DNA of 64,000 nucleotides from Bacteroidota bacterium (GCA_018818065.1 JAHISV010000005.1:292527-356526); one strand, 5' to 3'. Shown: positions 16,147 to 26,174, numbered from the stretch's first letter. Numbers and translations: made by a program. Notes: a model not told the origin generated them from the letters alone.

Positions 16147-17298
16147 TTATTCGACTATTACTCGTGGTAAATTATCAGGCAATCGTGTTAATAACTCGTA
16201 ATTTATATGTTCAGTCATCTCTGTAAATGAATGGACGGTGATTACCCGCTCACCCTGTTCGCCAATCAGTACTACTTCGTCTCCAATTTCTGCTTCAGGT
16301 ATATCTGTGATACCAACAATAATCAGGTTCATGTTAACGGAGCCCAAAACATTAGCCCACTGACCTTTAATAAGTACGTGCCCGGAATTACTTAGAGATC
16401 TTGCAAAACCATGGGAATAACCGACCGGCACAACACCTACTATCATATCCCTTTGAGCTTGAAATTGATTTCCGTAACCGACAAACTGCCCTCTTTTAAC
16501 TGATTTCTTACTCATTAGTTTACTTTTCCATGAGATAATTCTTTTAAGTGGATCCAGGTGAAGTTTGTGTTTTGTCATATGATCAATGAAGGTTTCCGGG
16601 CTAGGCCAAAAACCATACATCAGTATTCCAATACGCACAAAATCATTTCGCATTTTTGGATATGAAATTGTAGCCGCTGAACTTGCCGTGTGATATCTAT
16701 TGGCTATTATATTCTTTGCACTCATTAGTTTTACAAAATCTTTAAACTGTTTATTCTGGTTATGGATTCTAACATAATTGGCTATACTTTCTGCGCCGGC
16801 GTAATGGGTGCAAATGCCATCGATGATTAGAGACTCACGATTATCGATTATAGTTTGGCAAATATTGTTGATCTCTTTTTTATTTATTCCAACTCTGTTC
16901 ATTCCGGTTTCAACTTCTAGATGAATAATAGCAGGTTTGGATACTTTTTTAGAATATTTGATGGCTGCTTCAAGACGTTCCCTGTTAAAAACGTAAAACT
17001 GTATTTCGTTTTCGATGGCCCACTCAATTTCAGGTTCATCAATCCACCCCATTATCATGATTTCGGAATTGGTAGAATTATGCAGCCAAATGCGATAGGC
17101 TTCATCGGAACTGTAGACCGAAAAGTGATTTATTCCACACATTTCAGCCACATCTATAAAAGACTCTATACCATGTCCATAGGCGTTTCCTTTAACAACG
17201 CATGATATATCCACATCCTTGCCGATGATATTTTTGATGTAATTGTAATTACTTTGTAATGCACTTTTGCTTAACTGAATAGTTGAGGAATGAAACAT
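16147..17298 (-). CDS. Alanine racemase-fold PLP enzyme
   Basis: 383 residues with the two-domain alanine racemase fold. The PLP lysine (Lys36) is in VVKGNAYGHG, the METGMNRVG and HTASSAAT segments bind PLP, RIGILMYG supplies the pyridine-contacting Arg, and the second catalytic Tyr is in VGYSHGFARSL. Departures from housekeeping Alr are Gly for Ala after the Lys, His for Asp after the Tyr motif, and MNLIIVGIT where MDQxxVDxT is usual. It could racemise alanine or another amino acid. It is the last gene of a five-gene operon, starting 3 nt after the symporter stop, beside a second, different racemase. Confidence 0.87.
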   Translation of the reverse strand: MFHSSTIQLSKSALQSNYNYIKNIIGKDVDISCVVKGNAYGHGIESFIDVAEMCGINHFSVYSSDEAYRIWLHNSTNSEIMIMGWIDEPEIEWAIENEIQFYVFNRERLEAAIKYSKKVSKPAIIHLEVETGMNRVGINKKEINNICQTIIDNRESLIIDGICTHYAGAESIANYVRIHNQNKQFKDFVKLMSAKNIIANRYHTASSAATISYPKMRNDFVRIGILMYGFWPSPETFIDHMTKHKLHLDPLKRIISWKSKLMSKKSVKRGQFVGYGNQFQAQRDMIVGVVPVGYSHGFARSLSNSGHVLIKGQWANVLGSVNMNLIIVGITDIPEAEIGDEVVLIGEQGERVITVHSFTEMTEHINYELLTRLPDNLPRVIVE

Positions 17299-17301
17299 TC
17301 T

Positions 17302-18711
17302 TTACTCCGGTCTAATTTTAACTTTGCCAAGAAACATGGTAGTTGTGAAATATATTATCAGAGAACAGAATACACCGAATACTGTTGGTTGAAGTGTTTC
17401 GTTGTTGAAAAAAATCATATAAATAATAGTTAGAACAATTGATCCGACCATAGTAATGAATACATTTCTGTTGAGAGTTGGATTTTTCTTCTTACTAAAT
17501 ACTCCAATTAAAATTGGAAGAATTATTGTTGGCGCCCAAACGGAGTATGTTAAAAGTAGCAGATCGATTATATTAGGGACTGCCAGGGCAAGTACTATTC
17601 CTGAAATGCCGAGAATAACCGAGCTTGCTCGGGCTATCTTGAGACCACGTCTGGGATTGACATTATTCTTTGCGAAGTATTGTTCATAAAAATCCTTAGT
17701 AAAAATAGCAGTTGTTGAGTTTAATATTGAATCAGCTGATGACATAACGGCACTCATTAAAGCGGCAATTATAATTCCTCCTATAACAGGATTATGCAGT
17801 TTAAGAATTACATGAGGCAGTGCCTGCTCAGGGTCTATGTTGGGAAAATTAAATTTTGCATAGAGAGAGATAAAAAACAACAAAATAGGAAAAGTTAAGA
17901 GAAGGAATAAACCGGCTCTGAATATACCTTTTTTAGTTTCCTCGATATTTTTGCCAACGCAAAAACGGGTTGCGTAGCCGGGGGCAAATGTCTCACCTAG
18001 TAAAAAGGCCAGAAAAGTTGAAATAAGAAAAATGTATCCTTTGCCGCCGTCAATTTGAAAAAAAGTTTTTGGAACTTGTTCCATAATTTCAGTTGTGTGG
18101 GCAAATATATCGGGCGCAACCATTATGGCTGTAATGATGAATCCTGCCATAAGGATAATAAACTGATACACATCGGTATAAATAACGGCAAGTAATCCAC
18201 CAGCAGTACTGTAAAGGATAACAATACTGCCGCCAATTATAACAGCAACATCGTAAGGTATTTCCGGCATCATAGAGTTAATGATTTTACCAAAAGCGAC
18301 CATCTGAGCACCCAGAATACCAACAGAAAAAACAAGTGAAAGTATAAAGGCGACAAAACGATTTTTTCTATCGAACCGGTGTTCAAAAAACCCTGCAACA
18401 GTATAAAGTTTGGCTTCTCTGAAATATGGAGCCACATACTTGGCACTGAACATAAATTGAAAATACCATCCGGTTATTACAACCAGCATTAGTATTCCCC
18501 TTTCGTAGGTTTTACCAATTGCACCAATTGAAGAACCACCTCCAATTACAGTTGCACTCATAGTTGCCAGAAGAAGGAACCACCCGATGTTTCTTCCTGC
18601 TACGAGAAAATCTTCGTCATCCTTAATCGCTTTTGACTTACTTACACCCTTAATAATTATTAAGGCAAAATAGATGATGATTATCGAGTATTGGATAATT
18701 GGATATTCCAC
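17302..18711 (-). CDS. Sodium:solute symporter (SSS family)
   Basis: 469 residues with about 13 transmembrane helices. The N-terminal VAGRNIGWFLLLATMSATVIGGGSS region carries the conserved GR-N and Na+-site segments. A later FLLGETFAPGYATRFCVGK and the ALMSAVMSSADSILNS motif, with the Ser-Ser-Ala-Asp of the sodium site, are classic for SSS transporters of amino acids, vitamins or sugars. The operon setting between a methyltransferase and a racemase suggests an amino acid or amino-acid derivative as substrate. Inner membrane; direction presumably import. Confidence 0.9.
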   Translation of the reverse strand: MEYPIIQYSIIIIYFALIIIKGVSKSKAIKDDEDFLVAGRNIGWFLLLATMSATVIGGGSSIGAIGKTYERGILMLVVITGWYFQFMFSAKYVAPYFREAKLYTVAGFFEHRFDRKNRFVAFILSLVFSVGILGAQMVAFGKIINSMMPEIPYDVAVIIGGSIVILYSTAGGLLAVIYTDVYQFIILMAGFIITAIMVAPDIFAHTTEIMEQVPKTFFQIDGGKGYIFLISTFLAFLLGETFAPGYATRFCVGKNIEETKKGIFRAGLFLLLTFPILLFFISLYAKFNFPNIDPEQALPHVILKLHNPVIGGIIIAALMSAVMSSADSILNSTTAIFTKDFYEQYFAKNNVNPRRGLKIARASSVILGISGIVLALAVPNIIDLLLLTYSVWAPTIILPILIGVFSKKKNPTLNRNVFITMVGSIVLTIIYMIFFNNETLQPTVFGVFCSLIIYFTTTMFLGKVKIRPE

Positions 18712-18719
18712 GCAGTTTC

Positions 18720-19709
18720 CTAAAAGATATTGTTCAGATGATTTCCACAGTCTAATATGGCAAGTTGTCCAAACGGAGCGAGTTTTTCATCCAGATCTTT
18801 TGTTTCGATGTAATATGTTTTACAGCCATTCCAATGAGAATTAATCCATTGGTTAATAATAAGAGGAGAGTACCACATTGAACTGTAACCACGATAAGTT
18901 TTAATATTACCAGTTATGTTAACAGCTCTTACTTTTGTTGGCGCCCTTGTCAGTTTATAGTCCTCCTCAGCCAGTAAACCATTCTGGTCATAAATATCGC
19001 AGTAAGTATCCTTGGATAAATTACCAAATGCCTTAAGCTCTTTTGGAAGCATTTTGTATTCAGAGGAAGTGTAATTGGTAGGCTCCAGCCATTGGGGTTG
19101 CCCGGTAACCTGCATAGCAGATTCGTAAATATTCAGTGCATAGTCTTCAATATAATTATTGGAGTAGCATGAAATGATTCCAATTCCATTAGCTTTTTCT
19201 ACAGCTTTTCTCATTGAAATAAATAACTGTTGTGCTCCCTCGTACCCCTGAAGCGTGCCAATAGAATTATTGAGATTTACCAGAATGGGGATTGATAGAT
19301 CATTTTCCTCTTTAAGGTCGAAGGCCGATCCTAATTCAAAGGTCATATTAAGTCTTTTAACAATGTCCTCATCCATTCCTGATAGTTTCGACTCTGCCAT
19401 TTCCAGAGCTCTTTTTGAAATATCGATACCATGTATATGATTCAAATTAAATGGAAACTCCTCATTCATAATCTTGTTATGGTAATGTTCAGGAATTCTT
19501 CCCGCTCCGGTGCAGATATCAACAAGTTTTATGGGTTTATTTCCTTTTTCCGTTAACTCCATTAGAATTTTGTCTAACAATTGTTCTTCAAAATTTTCAT
19601 ACGCAATAATATCCGGATGCCCGCTAAGCACACTCTTTTCGGATTCGTCTGCAATATTATCCCAAAGCAAAATGTCACGATTCACCTGTTTGTCTAAATT
19701 TATACTCAT
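18720..19709 (-). CDS. Class I SAM-dependent methyltransferase of the racemase operon
   Basis: 329 residues from ATG 19709, chosen because GGAGG lies six nt upstream; the longer frame adds nine residues. VDICTGAGRIPEH is the SAM-binding glycine loop and IHGIDISKRALEMA the post-beta-2 acid. LVNLNNSIGTLQGY resembles the SIGN-like segment of amino-acid N-methyltransferases such as EgtD, though the match is loose. The C-terminal 120 residues (YKLTRAPTKVRAVNITG and on) are not recognised. Small-molecule, perhaps amino-acid, methylation is inferred from context. It sits 34 nt after the ornithine-racemase-like gene and 8 nt before the symporter. Confidence 0.75.
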   Translation of the reverse strand: MSINLDKQVNRDILLWDNIADESEKSVLSGHPDIIAYENFEEQLLDKILMELTEKGNKPIKLVDICTGAGRIPEHYHNKIMNEEFPFNLNHIHGIDISKRALEMAESKLSGMDEDIVKRLNMTFELGSAFDLKEENDLSIPILVNLNNSIGTLQGYEGAQQLFISMRKAVEKANGIGIISCYSNNYIEDYALNIYESAMQVTGQPQWLEPTNYTSSEYKMLPKELKAFGNLSKDTYCDIYDQNGLLAEEDYKLTRAPTKVRAVNITGNIKTYRGYSSMWYSPLIINQWINSHWNGCKTYYIETKDLDEKLAPFGQLAILDCGNHLNNIF

Positions 19710-19743
19710 ATAATCCTCCAATACATCAAGAAACAATTACGAA

Positions 19744-20820
19744 TCAAGTAATAGTCTTGGTAATATATTTTGAATTCATTAATCTGGCTGTGGCCATGTA
19801 ATTGGGTTTAAAATGAAGCAGATCGCCCACTTTGTAACCATTTCTGTTGTTCCCTAAATCGAATACTGTCATATCTGAAGTTGTACCAACGAATTTAACC
19901 GTCTGGTCGAAGAGAGTAAGGTCGCTTACTTCAGCATCGATACTTCCAAAATCGACAATAGCTTTGAAGGTAAATTTTATATTGTTTTCATCGTAATCCG
20001 CCGCATGCCCTACATTTGCTTCACTAATAACTCCGTCAGGAACGTTTTCCTTTCTTTCCAATTCAATTATTTCGCCGGAAAAATCGAAAGCGTCAATAGC
20101 CAGATTTCTGAAGCGACTTCCGTCTTGGAGGTTAATGCCATGAAATGCCGTTTCGCCAATGCGGAAATGATTAATCTCTTTCGGAAATTTTTTGGTGATG
20201 ATTGGCAGCGCAATTGAACTACCTCCCGAGACCAATGGGATTTTTTTTTCAAATTTTAACTCAAGCAGCATTTTGTACAGGCTAAGTTGAATAAGTTTAT
20301 CATATGTCGGTTCAATTCCATACATGCAGCCAAGGTTTGTTCCAAGTCCGATAACATGGATGTTTTCCAGCTCAAATATTTTTTCGTAAAATGAAAGTAT
20401 TTTATCCCGCAAAACCCCTTCGCGCAGCTCACCAAGTTCTATCATTACTATTACTTTGTGAATTTTTCCAAGTGCTTTTGCTGCTTTGTTAAGCTCAATT
20501 ATAGTCCTTGATGAGGAGTTAAGTGAAATATCAGCACATTCAACAACCTGTTTTGCAAACTTAATTGCCGGTGGCTTAATATAAATTGTTTCGATATTCG
20601 GAGAGATTTTCTTAATAGTTTTTAGGTTGCTAAGACGTGCATCCCCAATTGAATGAAGACTTTTAAGGTAATTGTCACTCAAAAGTTTTTCGAGCACAAT
20701 ATTATCGCCCATGGCCATCTTGGTTATCAAAGACCATTGGATGTTCTTTGATTTCAGAAATTTATCAAGCTTTTTAACGTTAGAAATTATTTTTTTTGTA
20801 TCAACTTTTAGCGTTGCCAT
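19744..20820 (-). CDS. Ornithine/alanine racemase-family PLP enzyme (Orr-like)
   Basis: 358 residues. It resembles clostridial ornithine racemase and YhfX-type proteins, with the Ala_racemase N-terminal barrel followed by a C-terminal beta domain. Expected PLP Lys34 lies in SLITKMAMGD. ADISLNSS, VIVMIELGELREGV, IGLGTNLGC and SGGSSIALP reproduce the landmark segments of the ornithine racemase branch, and the FRIGETAFHG motif holds the phosphate-site Arg. This branch interconverts L- and D- forms of basic or other amino acids. The start codon abuts the GNAT stop codon, so translation is probably coupled. The precise substrate is unknown. Confidence 0.83.
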   Translation of the reverse strand: MATLKVDTKKIISNVKKLDKFLKSKNIQWSLITKMAMGDNIVLEKLLSDNYLKSLHSIGDARLSNLKTIKKISPNIETIYIKPPAIKFAKQVVECADISLNSSSRTIIELNKAAKALGKIHKVIVMIELGELREGVLRDKILSFYEKIFELENIHVIGLGTNLGCMYGIEPTYDKLIQLSLYKMLLELKFEKKIPLVSGGSSIALPIITKKFPKEINHFRIGETAFHGINLQDGSRFRNLAIDAFDFSGEIIELERKENVPDGVISEANVGHAADYDENNIKFTFKAIVDFGSIDAEVSDLTLFDQTVKFVGTTSDMTVFDLGNNRNGYKVGDLLHFKPNYMATARLMNSKYITKTIT

Positions 20821-21273
20821 TTATTTGGCCTCTTTGGAAAATCGCATTTCAGCGTATTTATTTGTAAAACCGATTCTTTCATAAAGTCTTTTTGCGGGAT
20901 TGTCATGCTCAACATGTAGTTTTACATCTCCATCGCTAATTTCCAGGGCTTTTTCAATCATCTTTCTGCCGAGTCCTTTGCCCCGCAAAGACGCATCCAC
21001 AGCCACATATACAAGTATGTTTTGCGGAATGTAGCCTTCCATGCCGGTTTTGTTCATTATTACTGCTCCGACTATTTTGCCCTCATAGTAACCCACTAGT
21101 ACTGATCCACCCATACCTTCACTTTTTGAAAAGGCATATTCTACACAATTTTTAATGGCGGATTTTGGATCTCCGAAGTTGTCCAGGTGAGTATGTAAAA
21201 AATCTACAAGTTCATCGGTAGAAATGAATTCGTTCATTTCGTTTTTTGAGAAAAATGCTTTTATTGTTAGCAT
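20821..21273 (-). CDS. GNAT-family N-acetyltransferase (first gene of racemase operon)
   Basis: 150 residues. The GNAT fold is recognised from VYVAVDASLRGKGLGRKMI (motif A with the acetyl-CoA pyrophosphate-binding R/Q-x-x-G-x-G/A), the preceding strand GKIVGAVIMN and a C-terminal LHVEHDNPAKRLYERIGF (motif B). Such enzymes acetylate amino groups of small molecules or proteins. Its stop is immediately adjacent to the racemase start. It leads the operon; the upstream 400 nt hold no other gene. Confidence 0.88.
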   Translation of the reverse strand: MLTIKAFFSKNEMNEFISTDELVDFLHTHLDNFGDPKSAIKNCVEYAFSKSEGMGGSVLVGYYEGKIVGAVIMNKTGMEGYIPQNILVYVAVDASLRGKGLGRKMIEKALEISDGDVKLHVEHDNPAKRLYERIGFTNKYAEMRFSKEAK

Positions 21274-21595
21274 AATTGCCTCATTTTTTTTAGTTAAAAA
21301 TTACTCTAAGGTTGCTAAAGATTTATCAGAAATATTTGTAGGATTGGTATTCACTTAGAAAAAAAGTGAAATAATTTAAAGATGATACCATGTGTTTTCT
21401 ATAGGAAAAGATAAAATAATAGCTCGATATTGTTTGAGTTATTACAAAAGTAAGCATTTCTTGAGCCAATGTAAAATCCACAGAATTTGTGTTGTTTCCA
21501 GATGAGGCAACCAGGTACTTAAAAGAAGTATTTTTAAGAAAAAAGATAATTTTTAAAACCTAAGGTTTTTGCCCGACGTTTGAAGCGTGATAATA
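21274..21595. other. Intergenic region, presumed promoter of the racemase operon
   Basis: About 320 nt of AT-rich sequence upstream of the GNAT gene with no gene. A short AAAACC-TA-AGGTTTT palindrome lies near 21556-21570. I identified no convincing promoter, operator or RNA structure. Confidence 0.4.
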
Positions 21596-21632
21596 TAAAA
21601 AACCCTCTTAGCGGGGGGTGCCTCGAGGGTTT
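21594..21632 (-). terminator. Rho-independent terminator after the TolC-family gene
   Basis: On the minus strand AAACCCTC pairs with GAGGGTTT across a C-rich loop and is followed by TTTATA. It is 50 nt beyond the stop of the efflux operon's last gene. Confidence 0.8.
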
Positions 21633-21682
21633 ATCAAATGAGAAGGTTATAACTTCACTTCCCAGTTAATTCCATGCCTTAT

Positions 21683-22984
21683 TTATAACGAATTATCACC
21701 TAGTAAAATTCCTGTAAGTCGTTTCAATTCCGTTTCGTAATTTTTCGCATTGTATTTGGCTGATGAAATGTTATTCTTTGCCTGAATCAATTTTAACTGT
21801 GCCTGTCTGAATTCAGTGTTTGTTATTTTTCCCAAATCGTAAAGCTCTTTTGTTCTTGCAAAATTTGCCTCAGCGGCCTCAAGGTTACCGGTTTCCATTT
21901 CAAGTATCGTTCTGCTATCACGGTAACTTTGATATGCACTAATCACTTCGTTATTAATTTCTTTTTTGGTCTGATCGTTCAACAATTTGCTGTTATCCAG
22001 CATTATTTCTGCGTTCTGACGCTGAATATTATCACGGAAACCGTTAAACAGGTTGAAGCCCAGATTCAAGGTAGTTGTGAATGATTTGTTCGGGTCATCA
22101 AAAGCAATTTGAAAGTCATCGTATAAACCATTATATCCGTACGATGCTCTAAGTGATAGTGTCGGGAAGTAATTTGAGTAGCTTAAATTCACATCCTGTT
22201 CAGCTAGCTTGATATTGTTATCCGAAATTAATTTTTCAGTGTTATTCCTCTCAACCATTTTAAGCATTTCAGATATTGTGGGAAGTGAATCGAAAGCAAC
22301 TTCCGATACAACAGTGAAATTAAGATATATCTCTCTGTTCAGGATAATATTCAAGTTCTGTTTTGCCTGAGATAGGAATGTTTTTGTATTGATATAATTA
22401 ACGCTGTCAGCATTGAAATCGACTCGTGCATTCAAAAAGTCAATTTTCCCGACCTGCCCAAATTCCATCTTTTTTTCCGTTCTCAATAAGCGCTCATTTG
22501 AAATGCCCAGAGCCTCTTCGGCGGTTTTTAACAGGTCGTTTGCACGGGCAACATTGTAGTAAGAAGCTATAACGCTGTTAACCACAAGTTCCTTCTGCTG
22601 CTGGTTTTGCAGAGTTCCATTCTCTGCTTTTTTCTCGAGTTTATTATAATTGTAAAACCTGCTAAGGCCATCAAACAACATAAGGTTAGCTGATATATTT
22701 GCGGAATTGGTTGTGCTTTTAGTGGAAGTCTTAATTCCGTTAACATTCAATTCCTGATCATTGTACATGGATGTTCCGGTTAAGTCAACCGTTGGAAGGA
22801 ATCCAGCATTACCAATACTAAAGTTATTATTAGTTATATCTTCGCTGTTCTTTGTAATTTGTAGATAGTTGTTATTGTTCAAGGCTAGTTTTACTGCCTC
22901 ATCAAGAGTTAACAATTCCTGCGCGAAGGATGTGATTGCGAGCAGAATTGTTAGTAATAATATATACAAAAACTTGTCTTTCAT
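21683..22984 (-). CDS. TolC-family outer-membrane efflux channel
   Basis: 433 residues with a signal peptide (FLYILLLTILLAITSFAQ). The protein shows the duplicated OEP structure: LTLDEAVKLALNNN opens the first repeat, and each half has long amphipathic coiled-coil helices (LKTAEEALGISNERLLRTEKKMEFGQV; ETGNLEAAEANFARTKELYDLGK) flanking barrel strands. DFLNARVDF and TNTEFRQAQLKLIQAK are typical helix segments. It forms the trimeric outer-membrane duct of the RND pump encoded just upstream, 17 nt away. Confidence 0.93.
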   Translation of the reverse strand: MKDKFLYILLLTILLAITSFAQELLTLDEAVKLALNNNNYLQITKNSEDITNNNFSIGNAGFLPTVDLTGTSMYNDQELNVNGIKTSTKSTTNSANISANLMLFDGLSRFYNYNKLEKKAENGTLQNQQQKELVVNSVIASYYNVARANDLLKTAEEALGISNERLLRTEKKMEFGQVGKIDFLNARVDFNADSVNYINTKTFLSQAKQNLNIILNREIYLNFTVVSEVAFDSLPTISEMLKMVERNNTEKLISDNNIKLAEQDVNLSYSNYFPTLSLRASYGYNGLYDDFQIAFDDPNKSFTTTLNLGFNLFNGFRDNIQRQNAEIMLDNSKLLNDQTKKEINNEVISAYQSYRDSRTILEMETGNLEAAEANFARTKELYDLGKITNTEFRQAQLKLIQAKNNISSAKYNAKNYETELKRLTGILLGDNSL

Positions 22985-23001
22985 TTTTCCCTCTAAAATT
23001 T

Positions 23002-26000
23002 CTAATTGTCAGTATCCATTGATGCCAGTGATCTTTGTTCAATTATCATTGGCTCTGCCTCTTCCGCTGTTAACTTTTTACCGGAGATTAATGATCTGAA
23101 TGCGCGTAACAATTTGTTATTCAAAACCAATAGTGCCGGAAGCATGATCAGGGTAAGAATGGTGCCAAAGAGCAAGCCATATGCAACTGATATCGCCATA
23201 GGAGATAAGAACTGCGCCTGGATGCTTGTCTCGAATATGAGGGGCGCCAAACCAGCAATTGTGGTTATGCTTGTAAGAACAACCGCTCTGAATCTACTTA
23301 TGCCTGCATTATATAAGGCTTCCTTGAAGCCCATCCCATTTTGCAGAAAGCGATTAAAAGCCGCGACGTAAACCAGGGAATCATTAATCACTATACCTAT
23401 CAGGGCAATTGTGCCAAATAGTGAGAGAATACTAATAATGTAACCCTGGAAGAAATGACCCCAGGCCACACCAATAAGGGCAAATGGTACAAGTGTGTAA
23501 ACAACACCAGCTTGTGAAAACGACCTGAAGGTAAATACAACCAGCAGGAACATTAAGAGAAGCATTGGCGGTACCACACGAATCATTGAGCTCATGGTCT
23601 TTTCGTTTTCTCTGCTCTCACCATCAAATTGGAATCGAACATCAGGGTAATCAGTATTAATAATAGGCATTATGTCTGTTCTGATTTTATTTAGCATATC
23701 AGGGACCGAGATATTGCTATTTGCGATATCTGCTTCAACCTTGATAACTCTTTGCCCATCCAGATGGAATATAGACATTACTCCCCTTTCTATGGTAAGG
23801 TTTACCAGTTCGCCAAGGGGGAATTCCCGGCCGTCATTTAATCGGATTCGCATATTTTCAAGTTGGCTTATACTTGCTCGTTCTTCTTCGCCATATCTAA
23901 CCCAGATTCTCACCTCATCAATTCCGCGTAAAACGCGCTGTGCTTCCTGACCAAAAAATCCGCTTCTTACCTGCGACATAACCTGAGTTGTAGTTAATCC
24001 CATAGAATAGGCTTTCTCTTTTAAGGTAAGCGAAACCTCCTTCATACCCCGTGGATTGTTATCAATCACATCTTTCAGTTCTTTATATCTTCGCAACTCG
24101 GATTTCAATTTCTCCTTTGCCTGTTGAAGTTGATCAAGATTATCACTTTGCAGTGAAATTGATACAGGCATGCCCCATCTGCCGCCGCCGCCTATCTGAA
24201 GTTTTTCAGCATCTTTAATCTCGCCAATTTCCTTTCTCATCAATTCCCGTATTTCCATATTAACTAAATCACGCTGCTCACTGTCAGTAAGGGTTACCCT
24301 CAAAGCGCCCTGGTGAGTGCCGGGACCAACCTGACTACTGATAGATTCCACAAGTCCAATTTTATCCGGATTCTCGGCACGGTAAACAGAGTCCATTCTT
24401 AAAACATCATTTCCCATCTTGGATACAAGTTCATCAGTGATGAAGTCTCTTGTTCCGGCTGGCATTTCCAGGGTTACGTTTATGTTGTCGAATTCTATGT
24501 TAGGGAAAAAAGTGGTTTTGATAACACTCCCTCTTACAGCGCCAATTGTAATTATTAATAATGCTACCGGTATGGAAATAGCAATCCATGGATGGCTGAT
24601 AGAAAACTTTAGTGCAGGTGAATATAGTCTGTCTCTAAAGAAAAAGAGAACATCTTCGGCTTTTTGAAGAATAATGTTTTTCTTGTTGTCTCTTGACTGC
24701 AGTGCCTTTGAATGAGCAATATGCGCCGGCAGAATAAATATTGCCTCGACAAGTGAGAATAAAAGAGTACCGGCGACAACAAAAGCTATATCGCCAGCGT
24801 GGTCACCAATACCGCCTTCCATAAAGAAGAAGGTCATAAATATTAAAACAGTAGTTAAAACAGCAGAAGTTACAGCTGGCAGAACTTCCATAGTGCCATT
24901 TACTGCAGCCTTCATTGGGCTTTCACCACGTTCGAAATGTTGATAGATGTTTTCGGCAATTACAATTCCATCATCCACCAGAATACCAATTACCAGAATC
25001 ATAGCCATTAGTGAAAGTACGTTAAATGTTAATCCGTACATGGGACTGATCATAAACATACCGGCAAAGGAAAGTGGAATGGATAAAGCCACCCAGAATG
25101 CCATTCTCGGGTTTAATGAAAGCCCAAGGAAAAGTACTACAAGGAAAATACCAAGTATACCGTTGGTTGAAAGAATATCTATACGCTGTTTGATGATCTT
25201 CGATCCATCTCTTAAAATGTCAAGCTGTACATTGTTATGTTTTTGGTTGAATTCTTCACGATACTCTTTTACAATTTCCGCGATCACAAGAAGATCTTCA
25301 TCATTGGTTTTTGATAAGTCGATTGTAAGAGCTGGTTTACCATTAAAGAAAACTCTGTTCGGATCCTCCGCCCAGCGGTCGATAACATCCGCTACATCCC
25401 TCAATCTAATTACAGTTCCATCCACGGAGGTTTTTATCACGTGATTTTTAAGATCTTCGGCATAGTAACCTTTATTATCGGCACGGATTAATAATTCTTC
25501 GCGATTACCTTTAATTTTACCGCCAGTAATTTTCAAGTTTGCAGCGCCAATGGCTTTTGCTACGGCGTCAAAGGTTAGGTTGAACTTTCTTAAATCATTT
25601 TCTCTAAAGCTGATTTCAATTTCTTCATTGGGGAACCCGGAAAGGGACAATTTGGAAATTCCATCTTTTGCCAGCAGTTCTCGTTCAATTCGTCTTGCAT
25701 AAGTTTTTAAAGTAACAAGATCAACATCACCATGAAGCGCGAGTGCAATAACAAACTCCCGGGCTTCATTTTTATAGACGTTTATTTTTTCCATTCCAAC
25801 AGGGAATGAGCTTACTTTATCTACTGCATTCTTAACTTCCTGAAGCAAAACGTTGGCGTCGTATCCATGCCTGATTTCAACACCGATGGATACAGCATTC
25901 TCCCGAGAAGAGGAAGTAATACGTTCAATACCTGTTACACCTTTCAGGTTATCTTCAATCTTAAGAGTTATGCCTTCCTCAATTTCTTCAGGGGAAGCGC

Positions 26001-26160
26001 CGGGATAAATTGCGCTGATTGTTATAGAGCGTGTTGGTTCCTGAGGAAAAAATGTTGTTCTGATTCCCGTAAAAGTAAAAATACCAAAGACAAATATGAG
26101 TGCCAGAATTGCATTACCGAGAACCGGGTACTTTACAAAATGTTCAATTATTTTTTTCAT
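23002..26160 (-). CDS. RND-family inner-membrane efflux transporter (AcrB/HAE-1 like)
   Basis: 1052 residues, full RND length, with 12 transmembrane helices in two repeats and two large periplasmic porter loops. The N-terminus runs into the membrane as usual (HFVKYPVLGNAILALIFVFG). TM4 carries the proton-relay Asp pair (IGILVDDGIVIAENIY), and the second repeat has IGIVINDSLVYVAAFN. The AcrB-type SITISAIYPGASPEEIEE segment is present. Such transporters export drugs, lipids, dyes or metabolites using the proton gradient. The heavy-metal (CzcA) charged motif is absent. It lies 14 nt after the adaptor gene. Confidence 0.95.
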   Translation of the reverse strand: MKKIIEHFVKYPVLGNAILALIFVFGIFTFTGIRTTFFPQEPTRSITISAIYPGASPEEIEEGITLKIEDNLKGVTGIERITSSSRENAVSIGVEIRHGYDANVLLQEVKNAVDKVSSFPVGMEKINVYKNEAREFVIALALHGDVDLVTLKTYARRIERELLAKDGISKLSLSGFPNEEIEISFRENDLRKFNLTFDAVAKAIGAANLKITGGKIKGNREELLIRADNKGYYAEDLKNHVIKTSVDGTVIRLRDVADVIDRWAEDPNRVFFNGKPALTIDLSKTNDEDLLVIAEIVKEYREEFNQKHNNVQLDILRDGSKIIKQRIDILSTNGILGIFLVVLFLGLSLNPRMAFWVALSIPLSFAGMFMISPMYGLTFNVLSLMAMILVIGILVDDGIVIAENIYQHFERGESPMKAAVNGTMEVLPAVTSAVLTTVLIFMTFFFMEGGIGDHAGDIAFVVAGTLLFSLVEAIFILPAHIAHSKALQSRDNKKNIILQKAEDVLFFFRDRLYSPALKFSISHPWIAISIPVALLIITIGAVRGSVIKTTFFPNIEFDNINVTLEMPAGTRDFITDELVSKMGNDVLRMDSVYRAENPDKIGLVESISSQVGPGTHQGALRVTLTDSEQRDLVNMEIRELMRKEIGEIKDAEKLQIGGGGRWGMPVSISLQSDNLDQLQQAKEKLKSELRRYKELKDVIDNNPRGMKEVSLTLKEKAYSMGLTTTQVMSQVRSGFFGQEAQRVLRGIDEVRIWVRYGEEERASISQLENMRIRLNDGREFPLGELVNLTIERGVMSIFHLDGQRVIKVEADIANSNISVPDMLNKIRTDIMPIINTDYPDVRFQFDGESRENEKTMSSMIRVVPPMLLLMFLLVVFTFRSFSQAGVVYTLVPFALIGVAWGHFFQGYIISILSLFGTIALIGIVINDSLVYVAAFNRFLQNGMGFKEALYNAGISRFRAVVLTSITTIAGLAPLIFETSIQAQFLSPMAISVAYGLLFGTILTLIMLPALLVLNNKLLRAFRSLISGKKLTAEEAEPMIIEQRSLASMDTDN

Positions 26161-26174
26161 AGAATCGGTTCCTC

